A stretch of DNA of 6,505 nucleotides from Armatimonadota bacterium (GCA_011773575.1 WVXJ01000194.1:16860-23364); one strand, 5' to 3'. Shown: positions 1 through 5,113, counted from the stretch's first letter. Translations and numbers: made by a program. Notes: generated by a model from the letters alone, not told the origin.

Positions 1-92
1 TTCAAAAAAGCGACGGCCTCATCGAAATCAAGGACGTCCTCCCCCCGCTCTTGTTTCGGCGCAGACTTCTTCACGTTCTTGGCGGCAGACAT
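1..92 (-). CDS. N-terminus of a helix-turn-helix (excisionase/MerR-like) protein, cut by the window edge
   Basis: Only the first 30 codons are in the window. The ATG is at 92-90, with GAGGAG seven bases upstream (rc of 100-105). The peptide begins with a lysine-rich, disordered-looking stretch (MSAAKNVKKSAPKQE) and then enters DVLDFDEAVAFL. From memory of the families, that pattern is how the first helix of an excisionase-type winged HTH domain begins ('L-D-F-D-E-A-V-A-F-L-G-T-S-...'). Such proteins are usually DNA-binding regulators, sometimes fused to a longer partner domain. The start, ribosome binding site and a good promoter (133-161) make a real gene very likely. The family call rests on about a dozen residues and is an inference. 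It is transcribed away from nrdR-nrdJ. Confidence 0.6.
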   Translation of the reverse strand, partial: MSAAKNVKKSAPKQERGEDVLDFDEAVAFL

Positions 93-121
93 CTTCCACT
101 CCTCACAATATTATCATAAGT

Positions 122-132
122 TATCAATGATA
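122..132. promoter_or_regulatory. Small palindrome at the start site of the leftward promoter, possible operator
   Basis: TATCA-A-TGATA is a perfect 5+1+5 inverted repeat just downstream of the leftward -10 box, where a repressor would block initiation. The related hexamer TTATCA also occurs at 111-116 and 121-126, and as TGATAA at 148-153 inside the spacer. A self-regulating HTH protein could use these sites, but the region is so AT-rich that chance is a real alternative. Confidence 0.3.
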
Positions 133-161
133 TATATACCATACTTCTGATAATATGTCAA
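133..161 (-). promoter_or_regulatory. Sigma-70 promoter of the leftward HTH gene
   Basis: On the minus strand there is a perfect -35 TTGACA (rc of 156-161), a 17-bp spacer, and a -10 TATATA (rc of 133-138). The -10 is preceded by TGG, giving an extended -10 element. The start of transcription would fall near 125, about 35 bases before the ATG at 92. Spacing and -35 are ideal; the -10 matches the consensus at four of six positions. Confidence 0.65.
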
Positions 162-205
162 GAGGGAGCCAGCAATCCTATGAAGTTCACGCTCGACCCC
201 AAACT

Positions 206-218
206 CTGAACTCTCAAC
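206..218 (-). repeat. Copy of the GTTGAGAGTTCAG intergenic repeat (inverted relative to 3215)
   Basis: The minus strand here reads GTTGAGAGTTCAG, identical over 13 bases to 3215-3227 on the plus strand. More degenerate related sequence (TTGAGAGCAAGC...) continues to about 230. The two copies therefore flank the nrdR-nrdJ operon in opposite orientation. It is non-coding; its function is unknown. Confidence 0.6.
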
Positions 219-257
219 GCTTGCTCTCAAAAACAAAAATTCTATATGATTTGTTTG

Positions 258-286
258 TTGACATACTATATATAGTGTGGTATTTA
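258..286 (+). promoter_or_regulatory. Promoter of the nrdR-nrdJ operon
   Basis: A perfect -35 TTGACA (258-263) is followed by a 17-bp spacer (264-280) and a -10 TATTTA (281-286), with TGG before it as an extended -10. Transcription should start near 293, leaving a leader of about 113 bases before nrdR. The spacer is occupied by an NrdR box and a second box covers the expected start site, so binding of NrdR should occlude RNA polymerase directly. Confidence 0.65.
263..278 (+). promoter_or_regulatory. NrdR box 1 (strong)
   Basis: ATACTATATATAGTGT matches the published NrdR-box consensus acaCwAtATaTwGtgt at 15 of 16 positions, aligned by eye. It contains the perfect 12-bp palindrome ACTATATATAGT (265-276). 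It lies between the -35 and -10 of the nrdR promoter. NrdR boxes normally occur as a tandem pair with a 15-16 bp gap; the second box is at 294. Confidence 0.8.
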
Positions 287-293
287 TATATGG

Positions 294-309
294 AGACGAT
301 ATACAGCGG
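294..309 (+). promoter_or_regulatory. NrdR box 2 (degenerate), 15 bp from box 1
   Basis: AGACGATATACAGCGG matches the NrdR-box consensus at 11 of 16 positions, keeping the C...ATATA..G core. On its own it would be weak. Its start is exactly 31 bp from the start of box 1 (15-bp gap), the canonical distance that puts both boxes on one face of the helix. One strong and one weaker box is a common arrangement. Confidence 0.6.
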
Positions 310-324
310 TAGGGGGAAACTGCG

Positions 325-351
325 ACAAACCCTTGAAATTACTGGGTTTGT
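325..351 (+). other. Hairpin in the nrdR leader
   Basis: ACAAACCC (325-332) pairs perfectly with GGGTTTGT (344-351) across an 11-base loop, in the untranslated leader about 55 bases before the nrdR start. No T-run follows, so it is not an obvious terminator. It could stabilise the leader RNA or be incidental. Confidence 0.35.
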
Positions 352-405
352 GCCCAATTCGAGGTCTGAAGTGCCAGTTTCTTGCGCTGATGGAGGCCGC
401 GAGAA

Positions 406-900
406 ATGAAGTGTCCGGCGTGTGGACATGAGGATAGCAGGGTCGCTGACAGCCGCGTGTGTGATGATGGCGCGGCGGTGCGGCGGCGGCGAGAATGTCC
501 TGAATGTGGAAAGCGTTTCACCACCTATGAACGCCCCGGCGAGACTCGCCTCTTCGTTGTAAAGAAAGATGGCCGCAGAGAAGCTTTCGACCGCGACAAG
601 GTCCTACAAGGTCTCAGCAAAGCCTGTGAGAAACGTCCCGTATCCAGAGAGACTTTGGAGGCGGCTGTAGATGAAATCGAGCGCCGCCTGCGTGACGAAC
701 TCGCCGAGGAACCACCCACCAGTGAAATCGGGGCGATGGTAATGGAGAAGTTGAAAGAGATAGACCCGGTGGCCTTCGTGCGCTTTGCCTCAGTATATAA
801 AGAGTTTCGAGACACTGACTCGTTCCTGAAGGAAATCGCCGATCTGCGGCTGGGAAACGCGTATGAAGTCCCGGCCGCGACCACGGATGAGCAATCGTAG
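406..900 (+). CDS. nrdR: Transcriptional repressor NrdR
   Basis: NrdR is a cytoplasmic repressor of ribonucleotide reductase genes. It senses the ATP/dATP balance through its ATP-cone and binds paired NrdR boxes. The 164-residue protein has the family layout: an N-terminal zinc ribbon with C3-x2-C6 and C31-x2-C34, the basic stretch VRRRRECPECGKRFTTYER (25-43) that ends in the conserved FTTYER, then an ATP-cone from about residue 49 to 140 (VVKKDGRREAFDRDKV..., VAFVRFASVYKEF). The length is slightly above the usual 150-160 because of a short acidic tail. The start is supported by GGAGG (392-396), nine bases before the ATG. nrdJ follows after 30 bp, so the two are an operon. The NrdR boxes at 263-309 indicate autoregulation. 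The zinc ligands and core motifs are all present; the assignment is secure. Confidence 0.97.
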   Translation: MKCPACGHEDSRVADSRVCDDGAAVRRRRECPECGKRFTTYERPGETRLFVVKKDGRREAFDRDKVLQGLSKACEKRPVSRETLEAAVDEIERRLRDELAEEPPTSEIGAMVMEKLKEIDPVAFVRFASVYKEFRDTDSFLKEIADLRLGNAYEVPAATTDEQS

Positions 901-930
901 CCAGTCGAACCAGAAGATGAGGAGAGGAAG

Positions 931-3204
931 ATGCCGGAATTGTTGAAGCCACAACTCAGCGAAAATGCGCTCACCGTTTTGAAGAAACGTTATCTGAAAA
1001 AAGATGGCGACGGAAATGTAGTCGAGACTCCGGAGGAAATGTTCTGGCGGGTGGCGCGGGAAGTCGCCGACGCGGACCGGCGCTATGACCCGCTCGCCGA
1101 TGTTCAAGCGCGGGCGGAGGAGTTCTACGGTCTGATGGCGCGCATGGAGTTTCTGCCCAACTCCCCCACCCTGATGAACGCGGGCCGGGAACTGGGCCAG
1201 CTCTCCGCCTGTTTCGTGCTTCCGGTTGAAGACTCCATGGAGTCAATCTTTAATGCCATCACTTATACCGCGCTCATCCATCAGAGCGGCGGCGGAACCG
1301 GTTTCTCATTTTCCCGTATCCGGCCCGCCAATGACCGGGTGGCTTCCACCGGCGGAATCGCCTCCGGCCCGGTTTCTTTTATGAAGGTCTTCAATGCCGC
1401 CACCGAGGCGGTGAAACAGGGCGGCACCCGCCGCGGCGCCAACATGGGCATCCTGCGCGTGGATCACCCCGATATTCTGGACTTCATCCGCTCCAAGGCG
1501 GAAAGCGATACTCTCAATAACTTCAATATCTCCGTTGGCATCACCCGCACCTTCATGGAGGCGCTCCAGAAAGAGGAAGAATATGACCTTATCAACCCCC
1601 GCACCGGCCAGCCCGTGGGGAAACTGAGCGCGAAGGAGGTATTCGATGAGATTGTGGAGGGGGCCTGGAAGAACGGCGAGCCCGGCATCCTCTTCCTGGA
1701 TCGGCTGAATGATGACAACCCCACTCCCGCTATTGGAGAAATCGAGAGCACCAATCCGTGCGGAGAACAGCCGCTCTTGGCCTATGAGGCGTGCAATCTC
1801 GGCTCCATCAATCTCTCCAAGATGGTGACCGAGAAAGATGGGAATATCGCCATCGATTGGCCCAGACTGGAAAAGACCGTACAGAGCGCGGTTCGCTTCC
1901 TGGACAATGTGATTGATGTCAACCGTTATCCGCTGCCCCAGATTGAGCAGCTCGCCCGCGCCAACCGCAAGATCGGCCTGGGTGTAATGGGTTTCGCGGA
2001 TCTTCTCACCAAACTACAGGTGTCCTATAACAGCGAAGATGCCCTGCGCATCGCCGATGAGGTAATGGCCTTCATCCATCAGAAAGGCTGGCAGACCTCC
2101 GCCGAGATCGCCCAGGAGCGGGGTGTGTTCCCCAATTTCGATAAGAGTATCTTTGCCGAAAAGGGCCCGCGGCTGCGCAATGCGACCGTCACCACCATTG
2201 CCCCCACGGGAACCCTTTCCATCATCGCCGGCTGCTCCAGTGGGGTGGAGCCGATCTTCGCCATGGTCTATACCCGCCGCATTCTGGAGGGCCAGGAACT
2301 CTTGGAGGTGCACCCGATCTTTGCGGAGGTGGCAAAGGCGCGCGGTTTTTACTCCGAAGAACTCATGGAGGAAATCAGCCACCACAAATCCCTCGCTGAT
2401 CTAGAAGAAATCCCCGCGGATGTGCGCCGTGTCTTTGTCACCTCCTATGATATCTCCCCGGAGTGGCATATCCGGATGCAGGGAATATTCCAGAAACACA
2501 CGGACAACGCCGTCTCCAAGACCGTCAACTTCCGCAGTGACGCCACCCCGGATGATATACGCAAGGTATATATGCTCGCCTGGGAACTAGGCTGCAAAGG
2601 AGTAACCGTATATCGAGACGCCAGCCGCGATTTCCAGGTGCTGAGTACAGGTGAGGCTCCCGCGGCCGAAAAATCCGGAGAGGTCGCGCAAGATATAATG
2701 CCGGCCGGACAATACATTGCACCAAGGCCCCGGCCGACAACGACTCAGGGGATTACGGAAAGAGTGGAAACCGGCTGCGGGAGCCTGTTCGTCACCATCA
2801 ATGGGGATGAAGAGGGGCTTTGCGAGATCTTCCTGCGTATGGGCCGCTCCGGAGGTTGCACCCATTCCCAGTCAGAGGCGACAGGGCGGCTGGTTTCACT
2901 TGCCTTGCGCAGTGGAATCGAGCCGGAGGAGATCTGCGCGCAACTGAAAGGGATTCGCTGCCCCCTGCCCAAGTGGAGCAATGGAGATGCCATCCTCTCC
3001 TGCGCGGACGCCATCGGCAAGGCCCTCGCCCGCCATGTCGCCACCCTGCCGCGCCCGGAAAATGGACAGGAGGCTCCGAAAGCGCTTCACTCCTCCTCCA
3101 ACCTGATAGGCCTGTGTCCGGAATGTCCTGACTGCGGCGGCATTTTGGAAATCGCCGAAGGCTGCCTCACCTGCCGCGCCTGCGGATACTCCAAATGCGC
3201 GTAA
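931..3204 (+). CDS. nrdJ: Adenosylcobalamin-dependent (class II) ribonucleotide reductase
   Basis: Class II ribonucleotide reductase makes deoxyribonucleotides from ribonucleotides in the cytoplasm, using adenosylcobalamin to create a thiyl radical, and works with or without oxygen. The 757-residue protein shows the 10-stranded barrel motifs: SPTLMNAGRELGQLSACF (78-95) with redox Cys94; GGGTGFSFS (120-128); NPCGE (275-279) with Asn275, radical Cys277 and Glu279; the second redox cysteine Cys288 in EACNLGSINLS; and PTGTLSIIAG (425-434), which binds substrate phosphate. A TSCPD domain follows near 611-695. The tail has C729, C732, C735, C745, C748, C751 and C756, a zinc-ribbon-like tail ending in CGYSKC, which passes electrons to the active site. 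There is no N-terminal ATP-cone, so dATP control of overall activity is probably absent and regulation would fall to NrdR. AGGAG lies six bases before the ATG. Residue roles are transferred from the Thermotoga enzyme. Confidence 0.97.
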   Translation: MPELLKPQLSENALTVLKKRYLKKDGDGNVVETPEEMFWRVAREVADADRRYDPLADVQARAEEFYGLMARMEFLPNSPTLMNAGRELGQLSACFVLPVEDSMESIFNAITYTALIHQSGGGTGFSFSRIRPANDRVASTGGIASGPVSFMKVFNAATEAVKQGGTRRGANMGILRVDHPDILDFIRSKAESDTLNNFNISVGITRTFMEALQKEEEYDLINPRTGQPVGKLSAKEVFDEIVEGAWKNGEPGILFLDRLNDDNPTPAIGEIESTNPCGEQPLLAYEACNLGSINLSKMVTEKDGNIAIDWPRLEKTVQSAVRFLDNVIDVNRYPLPQIEQLARANRKIGLGVMGFADLLTKLQVSYNSEDALRIADEVMAFIHQKGWQTSAEIAQERGVFPNFDKSIFAEKGPRLRNATVTTIAPTGTLSIIAGCSSGVEPIFAMVYTRRILEGQELLEVHPIFAEVAKARGFYSEELMEEISHHKSLADLEEIPADVRRVFVTSYDISPEWHIRMQGIFQKHTDNAVSKTVNFRSDATPDDIRKVYMLAWELGCKGVTVYRDASRDFQVLSTGEAPAAEKSGEVAQDIMPAGQYIAPRPRPTTTQGITERVETGCGSLFVTINGDEEGLCEIFLRMGRSGGCTHSQSEATGRLVSLALRSGIEPEEICAQLKGIRCPLPKWSNGDAILSCADAIGKALARHVATLPRPENGQEAPKALHSSSNLIGLCPECPDCGGILEIAEGCLTCRACGYSKCA

Positions 3205-3214
3205 CGCCAGAGTA

Positions 3215-3243
3215 GTTGAGAGTTCAGGGTTGAGAGTTGAGAG
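3215..3243 (+). repeat. Tandem GTTGAGAGTT repeat after nrdJ
   Basis: GTTGAGAGTTCAG (3215-3227) is followed by a second imperfect unit GTTGAGAGTTGAGAG (3229-3243). It begins 11 bases after the nrdJ stop codon. The first unit is an exact inverted copy of 206-218. Short repeats of this composition recur between genes in some environmental genomes, from memory; they are non-coding. Confidence 0.6.
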
Positions 3244-3275
3244 AAAACCTCTCACCGCAGAGCCGTGGGAAGCAT

Positions 3276-3296
3276 GTCCTGAGCATCGTCGAAGGG
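3276..3296 (+). repeat. Dispersed intergenic repeat of the GTCCTGAGC...GTCGAAGG type
   Basis: The stretch starts GTCCTGAGC and ends GTCGAAGGG. It matches, from memory, a very widespread intergenic repeat whose usual form is GTCCTGAGC-GAAG-TCGAAGGAC and which folds on itself. Here the middle is changed (ATC in place of GAA). Adjacent 3251-3262 (CTCACCGCAGAG) resembles a further common dispersed repeat. No function is known to me. Confidence 0.45.
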
Positions 3297-3314
3297 AGCG
3301 CAAAGAACTTGTAG

Positions 3315-3336
3315 GGCGGGGGTGCCGGCCCCCGCC
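3315..3336 (+). terminator. GC-rich hairpin between nrdJ and the alkylation-repair remnant; possible terminator
   Basis: GGCGGGGG (3315-3322) pairs perfectly with CCCCCGCC (3329-3336) around the 6-base loop TGCCGG. A pyrimidine-rich run (TTCTTTCTT, 3340-3348) follows after a few bases, so it could end the nrdR-nrdJ transcript 110 bases after the stop codon. The flanking GTAGGGCGGGG also resembles a common dispersed repeat, so it may be a repeat element that only incidentally acts as a terminator. Confidence 0.45.
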
Positions 3337-3369
3337 GGATTCTTTCTTCGCCAACAAAACCATCCGAAG

Positions 3370-3693
3370 ATGACCTACACCCAGATCATCCGCGAACTCA
3401 GATCCCTGGCCAACCCGAGGGCGGTTGAGGGGATGGCGCGCTACGGGATAAACCCCAAGAACACGCTAGGGGTATCCATTCCAACCCTCAGGAAGATTGC
3501 CAAACGAGTCGGCAAAGATCATATGCTTGCACAAAGGCTGTGGCGGTCGGGGATTCATGAGGCCCGCATCCTTGCCGGATTCATTGACGACCCGTCGGCA
3601 ATAACGGAAACGCAGATGGAGCGCTGGGCGAGTGACTTCGACTCCTGGGATGTCACAGACCAGGTCTGCAGCAATCTCTTCGACAACTCTTAG
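3370..3693 (+). pseudogene. Truncated DNA alkylation repair protein (AlkD-like HEAT-repeat family)
   Basis: Intact members of this family are roughly 220-240-residue HEAT-like proteins, some of which excise alkylated bases (AlkD). This frame gives only 107 residues from the ATG at 3370, where the family N-terminus (MTYTQIIRELRSLANP) begins. An earlier in-frame ATG at 3322 would translate the GC-rich repeat and is rejected. The homology is strong: EGMARYGINPKNTLGVSIPTLRKIAK (20-45), SGIHEARILAGFIDDP (60-75) and FDSWDVTDQVCSNLFD (90-105). W93 and D97 correspond, by inference, to the catalytic-site Trp and Asp of AlkD. The protein then stops at 3691-3693 where the family continues for another half-length, and no other frame beyond the stop resumes it. 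The end is therefore a junction, not a point mutation. No clear ribosome binding site is seen. A stable half-protein is possible but a decayed gene is more likely. Confidence 0.8.
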
Positions 3694-3724
3694 CGCCGCT
3701 AGATAATGCATGAGTGAAGACAGC

Positions 3725-4201
3725 CTAGGGGCAACTCAAGTCATAGACCGAGCCGAGGTTCGTTTCTATGGCGCGTTTATGCTTCGGGCTGATGGAGTGT
3801 GCCGAGTGAATGACCTTGATGATCGCTTGAACAGTTGCAAGGTCTAGCACCCCAAGCATCCTTGCCGTATCAGGCATTAATTGGTTCATTATGTCATCAA
3901 CGCGAAGGCTGTCTATCACCTTGGAGCAATCCAGAAATGAATCCCGACTGAGAAAGGTGTAATCAGCGTTGCTCAGTATAACTTGGCACGCCCTAAGATA
4001 CGGTCTTTCTTGGATGTACTGATTTAACGACGAATTGATGACAAAAACGAGAAGTGGGTTTACGGATGCCACGACCAGCAACTTATTCTTGTGCGGGCGA
4101 GTAAAACTGCAGAAAAGACGGACGACACTTCCTGGCCCAAATTGGTTCGCGAGGAAAGCGCGTCGAGAGGATTCGGGGAAGGAATCTCCCAGCCTGGGCA
4201 C
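3725..4201 (-). CDS. Candidate toxin of a Panacea-type toxin-antitoxin operon (uncharacterised family)
   Basis: The 158-residue protein starts at GTG (4201-4199), five bases after the antitoxin stop, and is the last gene of a three-gene operon. No named enzyme family is certain. Visible: a beta-rich N-terminal half with GPGSVVRLFCSFTRPHKNKLLVVASVNPLLVFVINS (22-57), a short RDSFLDCSKV block (86-95), and a helical C-terminus ending SISPKHKRAI (136-145). A 'G-x-V-V-R' strand, a 'K-x-K-L-L-V-V' strand and a 'F-L-x-x-D-S-F-L-D-C' motif recall small SH3-barrel (PemK/MazF-like) toxin families; this is a remote resemblance judged by eye. Its position directly behind a Panacea-domain gene is the main reason for calling it a toxin. 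No signal peptide or membrane segment. It converges on the truncated alkylation gene, with 31 bases between stop codons. Confidence 0.6.
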   Translation of the reverse strand: MPRLGDSFPESSRRAFLANQFGPGSVVRLFCSFTRPHKNKLLVVASVNPLLVFVINSSLNQYIQERPYLRACQVILSNADYTFLSRDSFLDCSKVIDSLRVDDIMNQLMPDTARMLGVLDLATVQAIIKVIHSAHSISPKHKRAIETNLGSVYDLSCP

Positions 4202-4206
4202 GGCGA

Positions 4207-4743
4207 CTATCCGTTACTGATGTGTTCTAGCAATTTTTCGCCGTTTGGTAGCGATTTTACTAGGTCCTCAATAGATATGTTGTCATTTGGGTCAGCTGAG
4301 TGGAACGCCTTGTCGTGACTTGCCCTTTTTAGAGCAGCAAATGTTTTCTTGCCGTAGCGTTCAATTGCAAGATCAATAGCTTCAATATCTGATTGGCTAA
4401 GCAAGTCTAGGTTGGGTTGTCGCCGGCCCGATATTCTGTAATTGGACATCGAAAAATACTCAGAACCTTGTACTTTTGCAGCCTCACCAGGATATCCCTC
4501 AGCTCCCTTGACAATGTCATATGCTACACTTGGCACGGGGCCATGCGACATCGCAATATATCGGTCGCCATATATAAGTCGGCCGTAATTTTCAAGGTGA
4601 AACCTGTCGGCAAAGTAAATAACCTTGAGTGCCTGATACATACCTGGCACCTTCTTGGTGATATACAGGAGCACTTCTATCGCCTTTTCGCGATCTATCT
4701 CGCGTCGCACACCTATGACATGTCCTCGCGTTTTCTTGGACAT
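4207..4743 (-). CDS. panA: Panacea-domain (DUF4065, SocA-like) antitoxin
   Basis: The Panacea domain neutralises many unrelated toxins and is also found in SocA, a proteolytic adaptor-type antitoxin. The 178-residue protein carries the family signature ALKVIYFADRFHLENYGR (38-55) followed by IYGDRYIAMSHGPVPSVAYD (57-76), then the helical LSQSDIEAIDLAIERYG (115-131) and a final AFHSADPNDNISIED segment (147-160). ATG at 4743 is preferred over the TTG one codon upstream: it overlaps the stop of the preceding HTH gene in TGATG, a translational-coupling junction. The gene symbol is by family analogy. The protein has no fused DNA-binding domain; the separate HTH gene upstream may supply that function. 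The domain call is strong; the antitoxin role follows from the family and gene order. Confidence 0.88.
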   Translation of the reverse strand: MSKKTRGHVIGVRREIDREKAIEVLLYITKKVPGMYQALKVIYFADRFHLENYGRLIYGDRYIAMSHGPVPSVAYDIVKGAEGYPGEAAKVQGSEYFSMSNYRISGRRQPNLDLLSQSDIEAIDLAIERYGKKTFAALKRASHDKAFHSADPNDNISIEDLVKSLPNGEKLLEHISNG

Positions 4744-4964
4744 CAAGTATCTCGCTTCTTTAGGAATTCAGACTGCTCGCTCGCCAACTCGCAAACATTC
4801 TCTACTTGCTCTGCCAAATAATCCTGCAATCCCCCCGCCAAGCCCTCTTTGCCTGCTTCAATTCTGCCTACCTCTGAAGCTTCTATTCCACAGGCTTCGG
4901 GCAATTCTGAACGTGACATTCCATGCCTCTTACGCCATTTTCGTATCGGGCTTGGAGGCTTCAT
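4743..4964 (-). CDS. Small XRE-family helix-turn-helix protein, first gene of the Panacea operon
   Basis: The 73-residue protein is one XRE-type HTH domain: IRKWRKRHGMSRSELPEACGIEASEVGRIEAG (7-38), where MSRSELPEACGIEASEVGRIE matches the helix-turn-helix pattern of Cro/C1 repressors, followed by a short helical tail. ATG at 4964 has GAGG ten bases upstream (rc of 4975-4978). The stop overlaps the antitoxin start by one base (TGATG), so the two are translated in coordination. It probably binds the inverted repeat over its own -10 box (4984-5009) and represses the operon, alone or with the Panacea protein. In several known Panacea antitoxins the HTH and Panacea parts are one polypeptide; here they are split. 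Confidence 0.85.
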   Translation of the reverse strand: MKPPSPIRKWRKRHGMSRSELPEACGIEASEVGRIEAGKEGLAGGLQDYLAEQVENVCELASEQSEFLKKRDT

Positions 4965-4983
4965 TCTTCGCTAACCTCATGTA

Positions 4984-5009
4984 TTTGTCTAGATTATAGT
5001 ATAGACAAA
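4984..5009 (-). promoter_or_regulatory. Promoter and inverted-repeat operator of the toxin-antitoxin operon
   Basis: TTTGTCTA (4984-4991) and TAGACAAA (5002-5009) form a perfect 8-bp inverted repeat with a 10-bp centre. The centre holds a perfect minus-strand -10 box TATAAT (rc of 4993-4998). No good -35 is visible around 5015-5022 (closest is TTCATG or TTTCAT), which fits a weak or regulated promoter. Transcription would start near 4986, some 20 bases before the HTH start codon. A TATAGTAT/ATACTATA pair (4995-5002 and 5021-5028) adds a second possible half-site set. A repressor on the repeat would cover the -10 box, the usual design for autoregulated toxin-antitoxin operons. Confidence 0.6.
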
Positions 5010-5067
5010 ACATGCATGAAATACTATACATTCTTACCACAATTAGTCAAGATAGAGCAACGTTGAG

Positions 5068-5098
5068 GTTGACGGAAGAAATTATTTCTTCCGTCAAC
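5068..5098. repeat. Perfect 31-bp palindrome
   Basis: The 15-base arm starts GTTGACGGAAGA and its exact reverse complement follows after one central T (5083). As RNA it would form a stem of about 12-13 bp with an AU-rich loop on either strand. It lies 59 bp upstream of the toxin-antitoxin operator. Only a TTTT (5103-5106) follows on the plus strand and no T-run on the minus strand, so it is a poor intrinsic terminator. A protein-binding site, a bidirectional terminator insulating the operon, or the remnant of a small mobile element are possible. Confidence 0.7.
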
Positions 5099-5113
5099 TG
5101 CATTTTACCATCT

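Noticed and set aside
325..405. Cobalamin riboswitch in the nrdR-nrdJ leader
   Set aside because: A B12 link is tempting, but the leader is only about 113 bases, I see no recognisable B12 box, and B12 riboswitches normally repress B12-independent reductases, not NrdJ.
155..409. 84-codon plus-strand frame before nrdR
   Set aside because: It runs through the leftward promoter, the nrdR promoter and both NrdR boxes, has no ribosome binding site and no recognisable family features.
2896..3363. 155-codon minus-strand frame antisense to the end of nrdJ
   Set aside because: It overlaps the well-supported nrdJ C-terminus and two repeats; the composition is that of a mirror frame of a GC-rich gene.
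3322..3369. Upstream ATG start for the alkylation-repair remnant
   Set aside because: The extra 16 codons translate the GC-rich hairpin/repeat and have no family similarity; the conserved N-terminus begins at 3370.
3205..3369. CRISPR array or insertion-sequence end
   Set aside because: Repeats are too short, irregular and without uniform spacers; no transposase or paired terminal repeats are visible.
4417..4821. 134-codon plus-strand frame opposite the Panacea gene
   Set aside because: The opposite strand encodes a clear Panacea domain and HTH protein; this frame has no ribosome binding site or family features.
5068..5098. Integron attC site
   Set aside because: The palindrome starts with GTTGACG and ends with CGTCAAC; an attC site has RYYYAAC on the left and GTTRRRY on the right, and attC sites are imperfect with extrahelical bases. 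No integrase is present.
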